NCBI GenBank assembly: GCA_947476465.1
Contig: CANJQN010000027.1
Coordinates: 1-56,469 of the forward strand
Source of the DNA: Comamonadaceae bacterium
GTDB taxonomy: Bacteria; Pseudomonadota; Gammaproteobacteria; Burkholderiales; Burkholderiaceae_C
Direction: 5' to 3'
DNA: 56,469 nucleotides
The notes under the pieces are model-generated. The model had not been told where the DNA came from and searched no databases. It saw only the letters and a list, made by a program, of their open reading frames with translations. A program made the position numbers and the translations under genes. Shown here in pieces: positions 8,660 through 17,071 of this stretch (its first letter is position 1; each line of letters starts with the position of its first letter).

Positions 8660-9001
8660 CTACGCGCCTAACAGCCGTCTCGCCAGCACCGATTGCATGT
8701 CACGCCGACCATCCGCAATGAGATACACCAGAACCTGACTGCCCGTGACGCGGTAGATCACCCGGTAGGGTTTGAAGAAAGTCTGGCGGTACTCCTTGAT
8801 GCCCAAGGCGACCAACTCTTTCGGGTAGCTGCCGCGCTGCGGAAACCTCGACAAGCTCAGTACAACGTCCATCAACGCATCCAACACATGGTTGGCGTTG
8901 GCGACACAGTCGAACTCGCAGATGTAGTCATGAAGGGCCTCCAGGTCCTGCTCGGCCCCCTCGGTGAGCAGGACCGTAAACATCGCCGGCGTGCCAGCCA
9001 T
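8660..9001 (-). CDS. ParE/RelE superfamily toxin
   Basis: This small basic protein of the ParE/RelE toxin fold has 113 residues, or 107 if translation starts at the internal ATG at 8983. The typical core is present: an N-terminal EGAEQDLEALHDYI helix, the RFPQRGSYPKEL loop, and the C-terminal strands YRQTFFKPYRVIYRV and VYLIADGRRDMQSVLARRL. Toxins of this fold act on DNA gyrase (ParE) or on ribosomes (RelE); the sequence looks closer to ParE. The gene overlaps the upstream antitoxin by one base (TGATG), the usual coupling in these modules. Confidence 0.9.
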   Translation of the reverse strand: MAGTPAMFTVLLTEGAEQDLEALHDYICEFDCVANANHVLDALMDVVLSLSRFPQRGSYPKELVALGIKEYRQTFFKPYRVIYRVTGSQVLVYLIADGRRDMQSVLARRLLGA

Positions 9002-9276
9002 CAGGTATTGGCGCGCTTGGCGCGCAGACGAGCCACGACGTCAGCGACGGGCTTGACCTTGCCTGCTGCCAGGTCTTGATTGCCCAACGCCAGAATCTTG
9101 AGCAATGCCAGGGTTTCCTGAGTCTCCTCAAACGACGCCACGTCTTGCAGGACCGCCTTGGCTTCACCGTTCTGGGTGATGACCATGGGTTCGCGCACCT
9201 CGGTGATGTGTGCAAAAACCTCGGCAGCGTTGGCCTTGAGGTAGCTGATCGGCTTGACTTGTGATGAGTAGCGCAT
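9001..9276 (-). CDS. Phd/YefM family antitoxin
   Basis: This 91-residue antitoxin has the Phd/YefM DNA-binding N-terminus: an SYLKANAAEVFAHI helix, then MVITQNGEAKAVLQDVASFEE. The C-terminal half is a Lys/Ala-rich extended region that would wrap the toxin. It precedes and overlaps the ParE-type toxin, and probably binds its own promoter. A GAGGG Shine-Dalgarno lies 7 bases before the ATG at 9276. An inverted repeat overlapping a TATATT -10-like element is just upstream. Confidence 0.9.
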   Translation of the reverse strand: MRYSSQVKPISYLKANAAEVFAHITEVREPMVITQNGEAKAVLQDVASFEETQETLALLKILALGNQDLAAGKVKPVADVVARLRAKRANT

Positions 9277-9296
9277 GGCTTTCCCTCGGATGATTG

Positions 9297-9314
9297 AAGA
9301 CCAAATATAGTCTT
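9297..9314 (-). promoter_or_regulatory. Candidate operator/-10 region of the toxin-antitoxin operon
   Basis: The arms AAGAC (9297-9301) and GTCTT (9310-9314) form an inverted repeat with an 8-bp spacer. The spacer contains AATATA, which reads TATATT on the minus strand and would suit a -10 element about 25 bp before the antitoxin start. Autoregulatory Phd/YefM sites have this form. The assignment is by pattern and position only. Confidence 0.4.
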
Positions 9315-9353
9315 TTTATGGGCCATTTCGACGATCGCCCTCGAGAACGCCCG

Positions 9354-9383
9354 AAAAAAATGCCCGGCGAGTGCCGGGCATTT
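9354..9383 (-). terminator. Rho-independent terminator of the pyrophosphatase gene
   Basis: The 11-bp arms AAATGCCCGGC and GCCGGGCATTT flank a GAGT loop and are followed on the minus strand by seven T residues. It lies about 60 bp after the hppA stop and before the antitoxin gene, which is divided from hppA by this signal. Confidence 0.88.
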
Positions 9384-9445
9384 GCGTTGAATTCGCCGCA
9401 GCCCTGTGCCGGCCGCGCGTCGAACTTAGAGGAGGCGCATCACCC

Positions 9446-11650
9446 TCAGGACTTGGTCTGCGAAGCCGCGTCAGACGCCGGCGCCGCGGCCGGTGCTGCA
9501 CCGGGCATAGCGGCAGGCGCGGTCGCCGGGGCGGGCGCCACAATGGCCGCCGGTGCCGCTGCCGGCATGGCCGCCTTGGCCGTGCCGCCATGGACCTGCA
9601 TCACCAGCGGCGCAATCAGCAGGGCCACGATGTTGATGATCTTGATCAGCGGGTTGATGGCCGGGCCGGCGGTGTCCTTGTAGGGGTCGCCCACGGTGTC
9701 GCCGGTGACGGCGGCCTTGTGCGCCTCGGAGCCCTTGCCGCCGTGGTTGCCGTCTTCGATGTACTTCTTGGCGTTGTCCCAGGCACCGCCGCCGGTGCAC
9801 ATGGAGATGGCGACGAAAAGGCCGGTGACGATCGTGCCCATGAGCAGGCCGCCCAGGGCCTTGGGGCCCAGCAGCAGGCCGACCAGGATCGGGACGACCA
9901 CCGGCAGCAGCGAGGGGATCACCATCTCTTTGATGGCAGCGGTGGTGAGCATGTCGACCGCCTTGCCGTACTCGGGCTTGGCCGTGCCTTCCATGATGCC
10001 CTTGATGGTGGCGAACTGGCGGCGCACTTCGACCACCACCGCACCGGCCGCGCGGCCGACGGCTTCCATGGCCATGGCGCCGAACAGGTAGGGGATCAGG
10101 CCGCCGATGAACAGGCCGATGATCACCATCGGGTCGGACAGGTCGAAGCTGATCTTGGCGCCGTACAGCTCCAGCTTGTGGGTGTAGTCGGCAAACAGCA
10201 CCAGCGAGGCCAGGCCGGCCGAGCCGATGGCGTAGCCCTTGGTCACCGCCTTGGTGGTGTTGCCCACGGCGTCCAGCGGGTCGGTGATGTCCCGCACGGA
10301 GGCGGGCAACTCGGCCATTTCGGCGATGCCGCCGGCGTTGTCGGTGATGGGGCCGTAGGCGTCCAGGGCGACCACGATGCCGGCCATGCTCAGCATGGAG
10401 GTGGCGGCGATGGCCACGCCGTAGAGGCCGGCCAGCCAGTAAGAGGCACCGATGGCCGCGCACACGAACAGCACTGGCCAGGCGGTGGAGCGCATGGACA
10501 CGCCCAGGCCGGCAATGATGTTGGTGCCGTGGCCGGTGGTGGACGCTTGCGCGATGTGGCGCACCGGCGCGTACTGCGTGCCGGTGTAGTACTCGGTGAT
10601 CCACACCAGCGCGCCGGTGAGCACCAGGCCCACCACGCAAGCGCCGAACAGCCGCATCTGTGCGCCGGTGCCGCCCAGGGCGTTGTCGGGGATGATGGCC
10701 GTGGTGACGAAGTAGAAGGCGATCAGCGACAGCAGGCCGGCGATGGCCAGGCCCTTGTACAGGGCCGGCATCACGTTGCGCATGCCCGGGCTGGCCTTGA
10801 CGAACTGGCAGCCGATGATGGACGCGATGATCGACACGCCGCCCAGCACCAGCGGGTACAGCACCGCAGCCATGGGTGCCGCGCTGATCACCAGCGCGCC
10901 CAGCACCATGGTGGCGATCAGCGTGACTGCGTAGGTCTCGAACAGGTCGGCGGCCATGCCGGCGCAATCGCCGACGTTGTCGCCGACGTTGTCGGCGATC
11001 ACGGCCGGGTTGCGCGGGTCATCCTCGGGGATGCCGGCTTCGACCTTGCCCACCAGGTCGGCGCCCACGTCGGCGCCCTTGGTGAAAATGCCGCCGCCCA
11101 GACGGGCGAAGATGGAGATGAGCGAGGCGCCGAAGGCAAACCCGATCAAGGGGTTGAGCAGCGAGGCCAGCTTGGCATCGGGCGTGAGGTTGCCGTTGCC
11201 CACCAGGAACCAGAACATGCCGGTGACCCCCAGCAGGCCCAGGCCGACGACCAGCATGCCGGTGATGGCGCCGCCGCGGAAGGCGACGTCCAGCGCCGGG
11301 CCGATGCCGCGGGTGGCCGCCTGGGCGGTGCGCACGTTGGCGCGCACCGAGACGTTCATGCCGATGAAGCCGCAGGCCCCCGACAGCACCGCGCCGATGA
11401 TGAAGCCGATGGCGGTGGGGGTGCCCAGGAAGATGCCGATCAGGATGGCCAGCACGATGCCGACGACCGCGATGGTTTTGTACTGCCGAGCCAGGTAGGC
11501 GGCTGCGCCGTCCTGGATGGCGGTGGCGATCTCCTGCATGCGGGCGTTGCCCGGGTCCTGCGAGAGGATCCAGCCGCGGGCCCAGAACCCGTACACCACA
11601 GCCGCAAGGCCGCAGACCAGCGCCAAGATGAGCGCCGAGTTGACTGCCAT
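9446..11650 (-). CDS. hppA: Membrane-bound proton-translocating pyrophosphatase (K+-independent type)
   Basis: This 734-residue integral membrane pump couples pyrophosphate hydrolysis to proton export. The catalytic signature [19 protein letters not shown] and the [14 protein letters not shown] metal/PPi site are intact, with about 15-16 hydrophobic helices. The diagnostic GNTTKA carries Lys where K+-dependent enzymes carry Ala, which marks it as the potassium-independent proton-pumping class. The ATG at 11650 has a perfect AAGGAG 7 bases upstream; the frame extends further upstream but without homology. The last ~50 residues are an Ala/Pro-rich tail (repeated APAAAP-type blocks) beyond the normal enzyme end. 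It is divergent from soluble ppa, and a terminator follows. Confidence 0.95.
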   Translation of the reverse strand: MAVNSALILALVCGLAAVVYGFWARGWILSQDPGNARMQEIATAIQDGAAAYLARQYKTIAVVGIVLAILIGIFLGTPTAIGFIIGAVLSGACGFIGMNVSVRANVRTAQAATRGIGPALDVAFRGGAITGMLVVGLGLLGVTGMFWFLVGNGNLTPDAKLASLLNPLIGFAFGASLISIFARLGGGIFTKGADVGADLVGKVEAGIPEDDPRNPAVIADNVGDNVGDCAGMAADLFETYAVTLIATMVLGALVISAAPMAAVLYPLVLGGVSIIASIIGCQFVKASPGMRNVMPALYKGLAIAGLLSLIAFYFVTTAIIPDNALGGTGAQMRLFGACVVGLVLTGALVWITEYYTGTQYAPVRHIAQASTTGHGTNIIAGLGVSMRSTAWPVLFVCAAIGASYWLAGLYGVAIAATSMLSMAGIVVALDAYGPITDNAGGIAEMAELPASVRDITDPLDAVGNTTKAVTKGYAIGSAGLASLVLFADYTHKLELYGAKISFDLSDPMVIIGLFIGGLIPYLFGAMAMEAVGRAAGAVVVEVRRQFATIKGIMEGTAKPEYGKAVDMLTTAAIKEMVIPSLLPVVVPILVGLLLGPKALGGLLMGTIVTGLFVAISMCTGGGAWDNAKKYIEDGNHGGKGSEAHKAAVTGDTVGDPYKDTAGPAINPLIKIINIVALLIAPLVMQVHGGTAKAAMPAAAPAAIVAPAPATAPAAMPGAAPAAAPASDAASQTKS

Positions 11651-11865
11651 GAAAAACTCCTTCTGTTGTTTAGCTTGGAGGGGGTGCAACGCAAGCGGCA
11701 CCCCCGCTGCGTTGCTTCCTCGTTGCTCCCCAACAGGCGGAGTCGATTGGCCAACCCGAAGAATATACATGCGAACCATGTCCGTTCCGGCCTGTAAAAG
11801 CCAGGAAAGAGGGGGTCGCGAAACTAGAATAAGGGTTTTTACTAGGCATTTGCGGCAACACTCCC
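11651..11865. promoter_or_regulatory. Divergent promoter region of hppA and ppa
   Basis: This 215-bp spacer separates the two pyrophosphatase genes transcribed in opposite directions. On the plus strand a TAGAAT lies at 11825-11830, about 36 bp before ppa. On the minus strand TATATT lies at about 11762-11767, over 100 bp before hppA. Neither has a convincing -35 element. The arrangement allows joint control of the two pyrophosphatases. Confidence 0.4.
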
Positions 11866-12408
11866 ATGTCCCTCGACCAAGTCACCCCCGGCAAGAACGT
11901 TCCTGAGGCCTTCAACGTGATCATCGAGATCCCGATGAACGCCGACCCCGTGAAGTACGAGGTGGACAAGGAGTCGGGCGCCATCTTCGTCGATCGCTTC
12001 ATGAGCACGGCCATGCACTACCCCACCAACTACGGGTATGTGCCCAAGACCATCAGTGGCGACGGTGACCCGGTCGACGTGCTGGTGATCACCCCGGTGC
12101 CGCTGATCCCCGGCGTGGTGGTGCCCTGCCGCCCGATCGGCATCCTGATGATGGAAGACGAAGCCGGCCAGGACGGAAAGGTGCTGGCTGTGCCCATCGA
12201 CAAGATCCTGTCGATCTACACCCAGTGGCAAAGGCCCGAAGACCTCAACCCGCTGCGCCTGAAGACCATCGCCCACTTCTTCGAGCACTACAAGGACCTC
12301 GAAGAAGGCAAGTGGGTCAAGGTGCTGGGCTGGCAAGGCCCCGAGGCGGCCAAGCAGGAAGTGCTGGACGGCATCGAGAACTACCGCAAGGCCCACGCCC
12401 AGGGTTGA
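11866..12408 (+). CDS. ppa: Soluble inorganic pyrophosphatase (family I)
   Basis: This 180-residue cytosolic enzyme hydrolyses pyrophosphate to drive biosynthetic reactions. The family I active-site signature [11 protein letters not shown] is present, along with [21 protein letters not shown], and the C-terminal [14 protein letters not shown] and KWVKVLGW segments. The length matches bacterial hexameric enzymes. It is transcribed away from hppA. The cell thus encodes energy-conserving and energy-dissipating pyrophosphatases side by side, which could let it partition PPi according to energy state. Confidence 0.96.
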   Translation: MSLDQVTPGKNVPEAFNVIIEIPMNADPVKYEVDKESGAIFVDRFMSTAMHYPTNYGYVPKTISGDGDPVDVLVITPVPLIPGVVVPCRPIGILMMEDEAGQDGKVLAVPIDKILSIYTQWQRPEDLNPLRLKTIAHFFEHYKDLEEGKWVKVLGWQGPEAAKQEVLDGIENYRKAHAQG

Positions 12409-12465
12409 TCTGGCGCCTCGAACGCGGTGTCCGCACCCGCGGCCGCCGCGCAACCGGCTTTGCCG

Positions 12466-12511
12466 GGCCGCCGGTGACGATGGCTACCTTGCCCGAGCAA
12501 TCGATGTTCAC
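12466..12511 (-). pseudogene. Possible SDR N-terminal remnant
   Basis: The minus strand 36 bp after the 3-hydroxyacyl-CoA dehydrogenase stop encodes, from a GTG at 12511, MNIDCSGKVAIVTGG. This matches the first beta strand and the start of the TGxxxGIG motif of short-chain dehydrogenases. After that the frame gives Arg/Pro-rich nonsense. It looks like the first 15 codons of a lost SDR gene downstream of the dehydrogenase. A chance match over so short a stretch is possible. Confidence 0.35.
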
Positions 12512-12547
12512 GTCTTGCGCGCCCGACGGCGTCTCTATCGTGCCGCT

Positions 12548-13396
12548 TCAGTAGTGATAGAAGCCCCGGCCGGTCTTGCGGCCCAGCCACCCAGCCGCCA
12601 CCATCTCGCGCAGCAGGGGCGCGGCCCGGTACTTGGAGTCCTGGAAGCCGTCCTGGAAGACCTCCATCACCGACAGCAGCGTGTCCAGGCCGATCAGGTC
12701 GGCCAGGGCCAGCGGTCCGATCGGCTGGTTGCAGCCGAGCTTCATGCCGGCGTCGATGTCCTCGGCCGAGGCCAGGCCGTCCTGCAGGACGAAGATGGCC
12801 TCATTGATCATGGGCACCAGGATGCGGTTGACGACGAAGCCGGGGGCGTTCTTGGCGGTGATGGCGGTCTTGCCGACACGGGTGGCGAAGGCCAGGGCCA
12901 GCGCATGGGTTTCGTCCGAGGTCTGCAGGCCGCGGATCACCTCCAGCAGGCCCATCACCGGCACCGGGTTGAAAAAATGCATGCCGATGAAGCGCGCTGG
13001 CTTGGCGAGCGAGGCCGCCAACTCGGTGATCGAGATCGACGAGGTGTTGGTGGCGATCACGGCCTCTTCGGACACCAGCGCCTGGACCTTCTTCAGGATG
13101 GTCAGCTTCAGGTCCTTGCGCTCGGTGGCGGCCTCGATCACCAGGTCGGCGCCTGCCAGGTCTTCGTAGGCGGTGCTGCCCTTGATGCGGCCCACGACGG
13201 CGTCGCGGTCGGCTTCGCTCAACGTGCCCTTGCGCACCTGACGCTCCAGGCTGCCGCGGATGGTGGCGATGCCGCGCTCGATGGCGGCGTCTGCGATGTC
13301 GACCATGACCACGGGCAGGCCGGCTGCGGCGCAGACCTGTGCGATGCCATTGCCCATGGTGCCGGAGCCGATCACTCCAATGCGGCTGATGTTCAT
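12548..13396 (-). CDS. 3-hydroxybutyryl/3-hydroxyacyl-CoA dehydrogenase
   Basis: This 282-residue NAD-dependent enzyme oxidises (S)-3-hydroxyacyl-CoA to 3-ketoacyl-CoA in fatty-acid or aromatic acyl-CoA degradation. The N-terminal Rossmann motif GSGTMGNGIAQ is at residues 10-20. The catalytic His-containing MHFFNPVPVMGLLEVI lies near 140, and the C-terminal helical domain has GFVVNRILVPMINEA. The length is that of stand-alone HBD/PaaH-type enzymes. It begins 27 bp after the thiolase gene on the same strand, so dehydrogenase and thiolase would catalyse consecutive steps. Confidence 0.93.
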   Translation of the reverse strand: MNISRIGVIGSGTMGNGIAQVCAAAGLPVVMVDIADAAIERGIATIRGSLERQVRKGTLSEADRDAVVGRIKGSTAYEDLAGADLVIEAATERKDLKLTILKKVQALVSEEAVIATNTSSISITELAASLAKPARFIGMHFFNPVPVMGLLEVIRGLQTSDETHALALAFATRVGKTAITAKNAPGFVVNRILVPMINEAIFVLQDGLASAEDIDAGMKLGCNQPIGPLALADLIGLDTLLSVMEVFQDGFQDSKYRAAPLLREMVAAGWLGRKTGRGFYHY

Positions 13397-13423
13397 AAGT
13401 TGCTCACTCGGTGATGGAAGGTT

Positions 13424-14602
13424 TCAGACGCGCTCGAAGATGGCGGCAATGCCCTGGCCGCCGCCGATGCACATGGTGACCAGGGCGTAGCGCCCCTGGA
13501 TACGCTGCAGCTCGTACAGCGCCTTGGTGGTGATGATGGCGCCGGTGGCGCCCACCGGGTGGCCCAGCGAAATGCCCGAGCCGTTGGGGTTGACCTTGGC
13601 CGGATCCAGGCCCAGCTTGCGCGTGACGGCGCAGGCCTGGGCGGCAAAGGCCTCGTTCGATTCGATCACGTCGAGGTCTTTGACGGTCAGGCCGGCGCGC
13701 TCGAGCGCCTTGAGGGTGGCGGGCACGGGGCCCAGGCCCATCAGCTTGGGATCCACGCCCGAGTGGCCCCAGGACACCAGCCGCGCCAGCGGCTTGAGGC
13801 CCTTGGTCTTGACGGCGGCGGCGCTGGCGAGCACCACGGCGGCCGCGCCGTCGTTCAGGCCCGAGGCATTGCCGGCGGTGACGCTGCCGCCTTCCTTGAA
13901 GGCGGCCTTCATCTTGGCCAGTTGCTCGGCGGTGACGTCGGCGCGCACATGCTCGTCGACCTCGAACTTCACCACGCCCTTGCGGGTGCTGATCTCCACC
14001 GCAACGATCTGGCTGGCGAAACGGCCCTGGGCGATGGCGCTGGCCGCGCGGCGCTGGCTTTCCAGCGCCACCGCGTCCTGCATCTCGCGCGTGATGCCCT
14101 CTTGGGCGGCCACGTTCTCGGCGGTGATGCCCATGTGGATCTTGTGGAAGGGGTCGTTCAGGATGCCCAGCATGTAGTCGACCACCGGCGCGTCGCCCAT
14201 GCGGGTGCCCCAACGGGCGCCCGGCATCATCATCAGGCCACGGCTCATGGATTCGGCGCCGCCGCCGATCGCAATGTCGGCGTCTCCCGACTGGATAGCC
14301 TGCGCCGCCAGCACGATGGCCTGCAGGCCCGAACCGCACAGCCGGTTGACGTTGAAGGCCGGGGTCTCCTGGGGAATGCCGGCATTGATGGCGGCCACGC
14401 GGGACAGGTAGGCGTCGCGCGGCTCGGTGGGGATCACGTTGCCCATCACGACCTGGCCGATCGCGTCGGCGCCCAGGCCGCTGCGGGCAATGGCTTCCTT
14501 GACAGCGGTCGTGGCGAGCTGACTGAGGGGGACTTCCTTGAGTGAACCGCCAAAGGTGCCGATGGCCGTACGGGCGGCCGAGACGATGTAGATGTCTTGC
14601 AT
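13424..14602 (-). CDS. Acetyl-CoA C-acyltransferase (thiolase)
   Basis: This 392-residue thiolase performs the reversible cleavage of 3-ketoacyl-CoA or condensation of acetyl-CoA. The nucleophile C89 lies in NRLCGSGLQA, and the two other catalytic sites are the His in LGHPVGATG and the Cys in MCIGGGQG. The ATG at 14602 is preceded by GGAAG; the frame continues 45 codons upstream without homology. It forms an operon with the hydroxyacyl-CoA dehydrogenase and diverges from the CoA-ligase/hydratase operon. Whether it serves beta-oxidation, ketone bodies or aromatic degradation cannot be told from sequence. Confidence 0.94.
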   Translation of the reverse strand: MQDIYIVSAARTAIGTFGGSLKEVPLSQLATTAVKEAIARSGLGADAIGQVVMGNVIPTEPRDAYLSRVAAINAGIPQETPAFNVNRLCGSGLQAIVLAAQAIQSGDADIAIGGGAESMSRGLMMMPGARWGTRMGDAPVVDYMLGILNDPFHKIHMGITAENVAAQEGITREMQDAVALESQRRAASAIAQGRFASQIVAVEISTRKGVVKFEVDEHVRADVTAEQLAKMKAAFKEGGSVTAGNASGLNDGAAAVVLASAAAVKTKGLKPLARLVSWGHSGVDPKLMGLGPVPATLKALERAGLTVKDLDVIESNEAFAAQACAVTRKLGLDPAKVNPNGSGISLGHPVGATGAIITTKALYELQRIQGRYALVTMCIGGGQGIAAIFERV

Positions 14603-14708
14603 GCGAAATCTTCCTGTGATGTGCTGACCGCCCAGGAGCTTAACGACCTTTGCGGGGCGGGAACTGATTGCTTGAGAGCTCAGGAATATTTTTGCGGGTA
14701 GACAGACA

Positions 14709-14720
14709 TACTCGTGAGTA
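14709..14720. promoter_or_regulatory. Palindromic operator candidate between thiolase and CoA-ligase operons
   Basis: TACTC-GT-GAGTA forms a 5+2+5 inverted repeat, placed between the divergent thiolase and ligase genes (107 bp and 82 bp from the two starts). Fatty-acid and aromatic-CoA pathways are often governed by TetR-type repressors binding such short palindromes. No regulator gene adjoins it here. The function is inferred from pattern and position. Confidence 0.4.
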
Positions 14721-14801
14721 ATATCATTGCCGTCCATTCGACGACTGGGCGATAGGCGACATGTCCCGGCGCATCAACGATCACAAACACAAGAGCCCGA
14801 C

Positions 14802-16610
14802 ATGAGCCAGCACACGGCCAACAGCGACATTTCTCACGCATCGGCCTCGTCGCCGTATGGCTCTGTCGCGCAGCGCCAGGGCGCGTTGAGGGCCCGGTTT
14901 GCGCAGTGGACGCCGCGCACCCTCGATCAACTGTTCGACGCCATGGCGGCGGAGTTTCCCGACCGGCCCTACGTGGTGACGGATGAGCAGTCCTGGCGCT
15001 ACGCTGAGGTGAAGGCCTGGTCCGAGCGGCTGGCCGCCGGGCTGGTGGCCTCGGGCGTGCGTCCTGGCGACCACGTCGCCATGCTGCTGGCCAATTACCC
15101 TGAGTTCGTGGCGACCAAGCTGGCCATTTCCCGCGCGGGCGCAGTGGCGGTGCCCATCAACTTCCTCAATCGCCGCGACGAGCTGGGCTATGTGCTGCGC
15201 CAGTCCGACGCCGTGCTGCTGATCACCATGGACCGCTTCCGGGGTCTGGACTACCAGCAGTTCCTGGATGAACTCGCCCCCGGCTGGGAGCGCGATGGCG
15301 GCGGCCAGGCGTTCCCCAGGCTGCGTCAGGTGGTGGTGTTTCCCACTGGCGGCGAGCCGCCGCGGCCGGGCGTCAGGGGGCTGGGCGCCTTTGGCGCCGA
15401 CGCGGGCCCCTGGATTGCGCCGCCCCATCCCGGGCCGGCCACCCACTGCGACATCATCTACACCTCGGGCACCACCGGCTCGCCCAAGGGCGTGATGATC
15501 ACCCACGACATGATGCTGCGCACCGCCTTCGGTAGCACCTGGAGCCGTGCCTTCGAAGACGCCCACCGCATCGTGTTCTCTCTGCCCATGTACCACGTGT
15601 ATGGCTATGTCGAGGGCATGCTGGCTGTGCTGTTCGTGGGCGGCGCCATCGTGCCGCAAGTCAAGTTCGATGCCGCCGACACCCTGCGCGCCATCGAGCG
15701 CCACCGCGCTACCGACGTGCTGCTGATCCCCACGATGACGCTGGCGCTGCTCGACGAGCTCAAGAAGAACGCCGGCTACGACCTGTCCAGCCTGCATTCG
15801 GTCATTTCCTCGGGCGGCCGGTCTCCGGCCTACATCTGGGAGCTGATCTTCCGCTACCTCAAGCCGCGCGAGCTGACCACCGGCTACGGCATGACCGAGG
15901 TCACCGCGTCCAGCACCGTGACCCGCCCCGGCGATCCGATGGAGCGGCTGCTCACGACCAACGGCCGGCTGCGCGATGTGGGCCCCGCCGGTGATCCGGC
16001 GCTGGGCCACCGATTGGTGGTCTACAAGGTGGTCGACCCCGACACCGGCGCACAGCTGCCGCGCGGCGAGATCGGCGAGTTGCTGGCCAGTGGGCCGGGC
16101 GTGACCGCCGGCTACTACAACAAGCCCGAAGCCACCGCCGAGGCCTTCACCGCCGACGGCTGGTTGCACACCGGCGACCTCGGCCGCATCGACGAGGACG
16201 ACTACCTCACCCTGGCCGGGCGGCGCAAGGAAAGCTTTCGCTGCGGCGGTGAGCAGGTGTTGCCCAGCGACGCCGAGGACCTGCTGGTCACCCACCCGGC
16301 GGTGCTGCAGGCCCATGTGGTGCCGGTGCCCGACGAACGTATGGGCGAGGTGGGCGTGGCCTTCGTGGTGCTGCGCGATGAGCCGGCCACCACGCCGCAG
16401 GAGTTGATCGACTTTTGCGGCAAGCACCTGGCGCGCTTCAAGGTGCCGCGCCATGTGCTGGCGACGCCCATCGAAGAGATCCCGACGACGCCCTCGGGGC
16501 GCGCGCGCAAGTTCCTGCTGGTGCAAAAGGCGATGGACGCACTGGGCCTGTTGGCCCCAACACCAGCCCCTCTGACAACGCAAACAACGCAAGACGAAAG
16601 GCAAGCATGA
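14802..16610 (+). CDS. AMP-dependent acyl-CoA ligase with altered A10 lysine
   Basis: This 602-residue enzyme of the ANL superfamily activates a carboxylic acid to its acyl-CoA with ATP. The P-loop-like YTSGTTGSPKGVM motif, the GYGMTEVT substrate/adenylate motif, and the GWLHTGDLGRIDEDDYL hinge region are all present. The A10 motif, which normally reads P-x-G-K, here is TPSGRARK: the catalytic adenylation lysine position holds R567. ATG 14802 is preferred; a start at 14727 would add 25 low-complexity residues. The stop overlaps the next start (ATGA). Context with hydratases, DUF35 and a thiolase-like gene points to degradation of an unknown acid. Confidence 0.92.
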   Translation: MSQHTANSDISHASASSPYGSVAQRQGALRARFAQWTPRTLDQLFDAMAAEFPDRPYVVTDEQSWRYAEVKAWSERLAAGLVASGVRPGDHVAMLLANYPEFVATKLAISRAGAVAVPINFLNRRDELGYVLRQSDAVLLITMDRFRGLDYQQFLDELAPGWERDGGGQAFPRLRQVVVFPTGGEPPRPGVRGLGAFGADAGPWIAPPHPGPATHCDIIYTSGTTGSPKGVMITHDMMLRTAFGSTWSRAFEDAHRIVFSLPMYHVYGYVEGMLAVLFVGGAIVPQVKFDAADTLRAIERHRATDVLLIPTMTLALLDELKKNAGYDLSSLHSVISSGGRSPAYIWELIFRYLKPRELTTGYGMTEVTASSTVTRPGDPMERLLTTNGRLRDVGPAGDPALGHRLVVYKVVDPDTGAQLPRGEIGELLASGPGVTAGYYNKPEATAEAFTADGWLHTGDLGRIDEDDYLTLAGRRKESFRCGGEQVLPSDAEDLLVTHPAVLQAHVVPVPDERMGEVGVAFVVLRDEPATTPQELIDFCGKHLARFKVPRHVLATPIEEIPTTPSGRARKFLLVQKAMDALGLLAPTPAPLTTQTTQDERQA

Positions 16611-17059
16611 CGCATCCGAGTACCGCCCGACCGCCCCTGGGGCTGGTCACCGTCGACACCCCCGTGGGCTTCCAACTGGAGGGCCTCAAGAAGAAGGCCA
16701 CCATCCAGTTGATGGGCTCGCGCCTGTGGGGCCGCTTCAACCCGAACCACTGGGATCCGGTGTACGCCGCCCAGACGGGCCTGGCCGCGCCGATCCAGAC
16801 CGGCGAGATGTCGTCGGCCTACATCTCCGAGATGTGCGTCAACAACTTCGGCGCCAACTTCTTTCGCGGCGCCCGCATCGTGTGCAAATACGTGTCGTCC
16901 ACGCTGGCCAACGAAATCATCACCACCCATGGCGTGGTCACGGAAAAGACAGCCAAGGGCAAGGGCTACCGCTTCAAGGTCGACATCTGGGCCGACAACG
17001 AAGCCGGTGACAAAAAGACAGTGGGCTGGGTCGAGGTCGACGTCGGCGTCGGCGTGTAA
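16607..17059 (+). CDS. MaoC-like hydratase subunit 1
   Basis: This 150-residue single hot-dog protein of the MaoC/FAS1 dehydratase class is expected to hydrate an enoyl-CoA. Residues 43-50 (RFNPNHWD) match the D-x-N-P-x-H active-site loop, but Arg43 stands where the catalytic Asp is found; H48 is kept. The later HG motif appears as IQTGEM. It overlaps the ligase stop by ATGA and lies 12 bp before a second MaoC-like gene that shows the opposite loss. The two probably form a heteromer. The chosen ATG 16607 fits the family start. Confidence 0.85.
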   Translation: MTHPSTARPPLGLVTVDTPVGFQLEGLKKKATIQLMGSRLWGRFNPNHWDPVYAAQTGLAAPIQTGEMSSAYISEMCVNNFGANFFRGARIVCKYVSSTLANEIITTHGVVTEKTAKGKGYRFKVDIWADNEAGDKKTVGWVEVDVGVGV

Positions 17060-17071
17060 GAAGGAACCAAG

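Noticed and set aside
9371..11797. Long plus-strand ORF (808 codons) opposite hppA
   Set aside because: It is the antisense of a clear H+-pyrophosphatase gene; its translation is His/Gln/Gly/Asp-rich and lacks any family pattern, which is typical of shadow frames in high-GC DNA.
14781..16604. 607-codon minus-strand ORF opposite the CoA ligase
   Set aside because: Antisense shadow of a full ANL enzyme with all its motifs.
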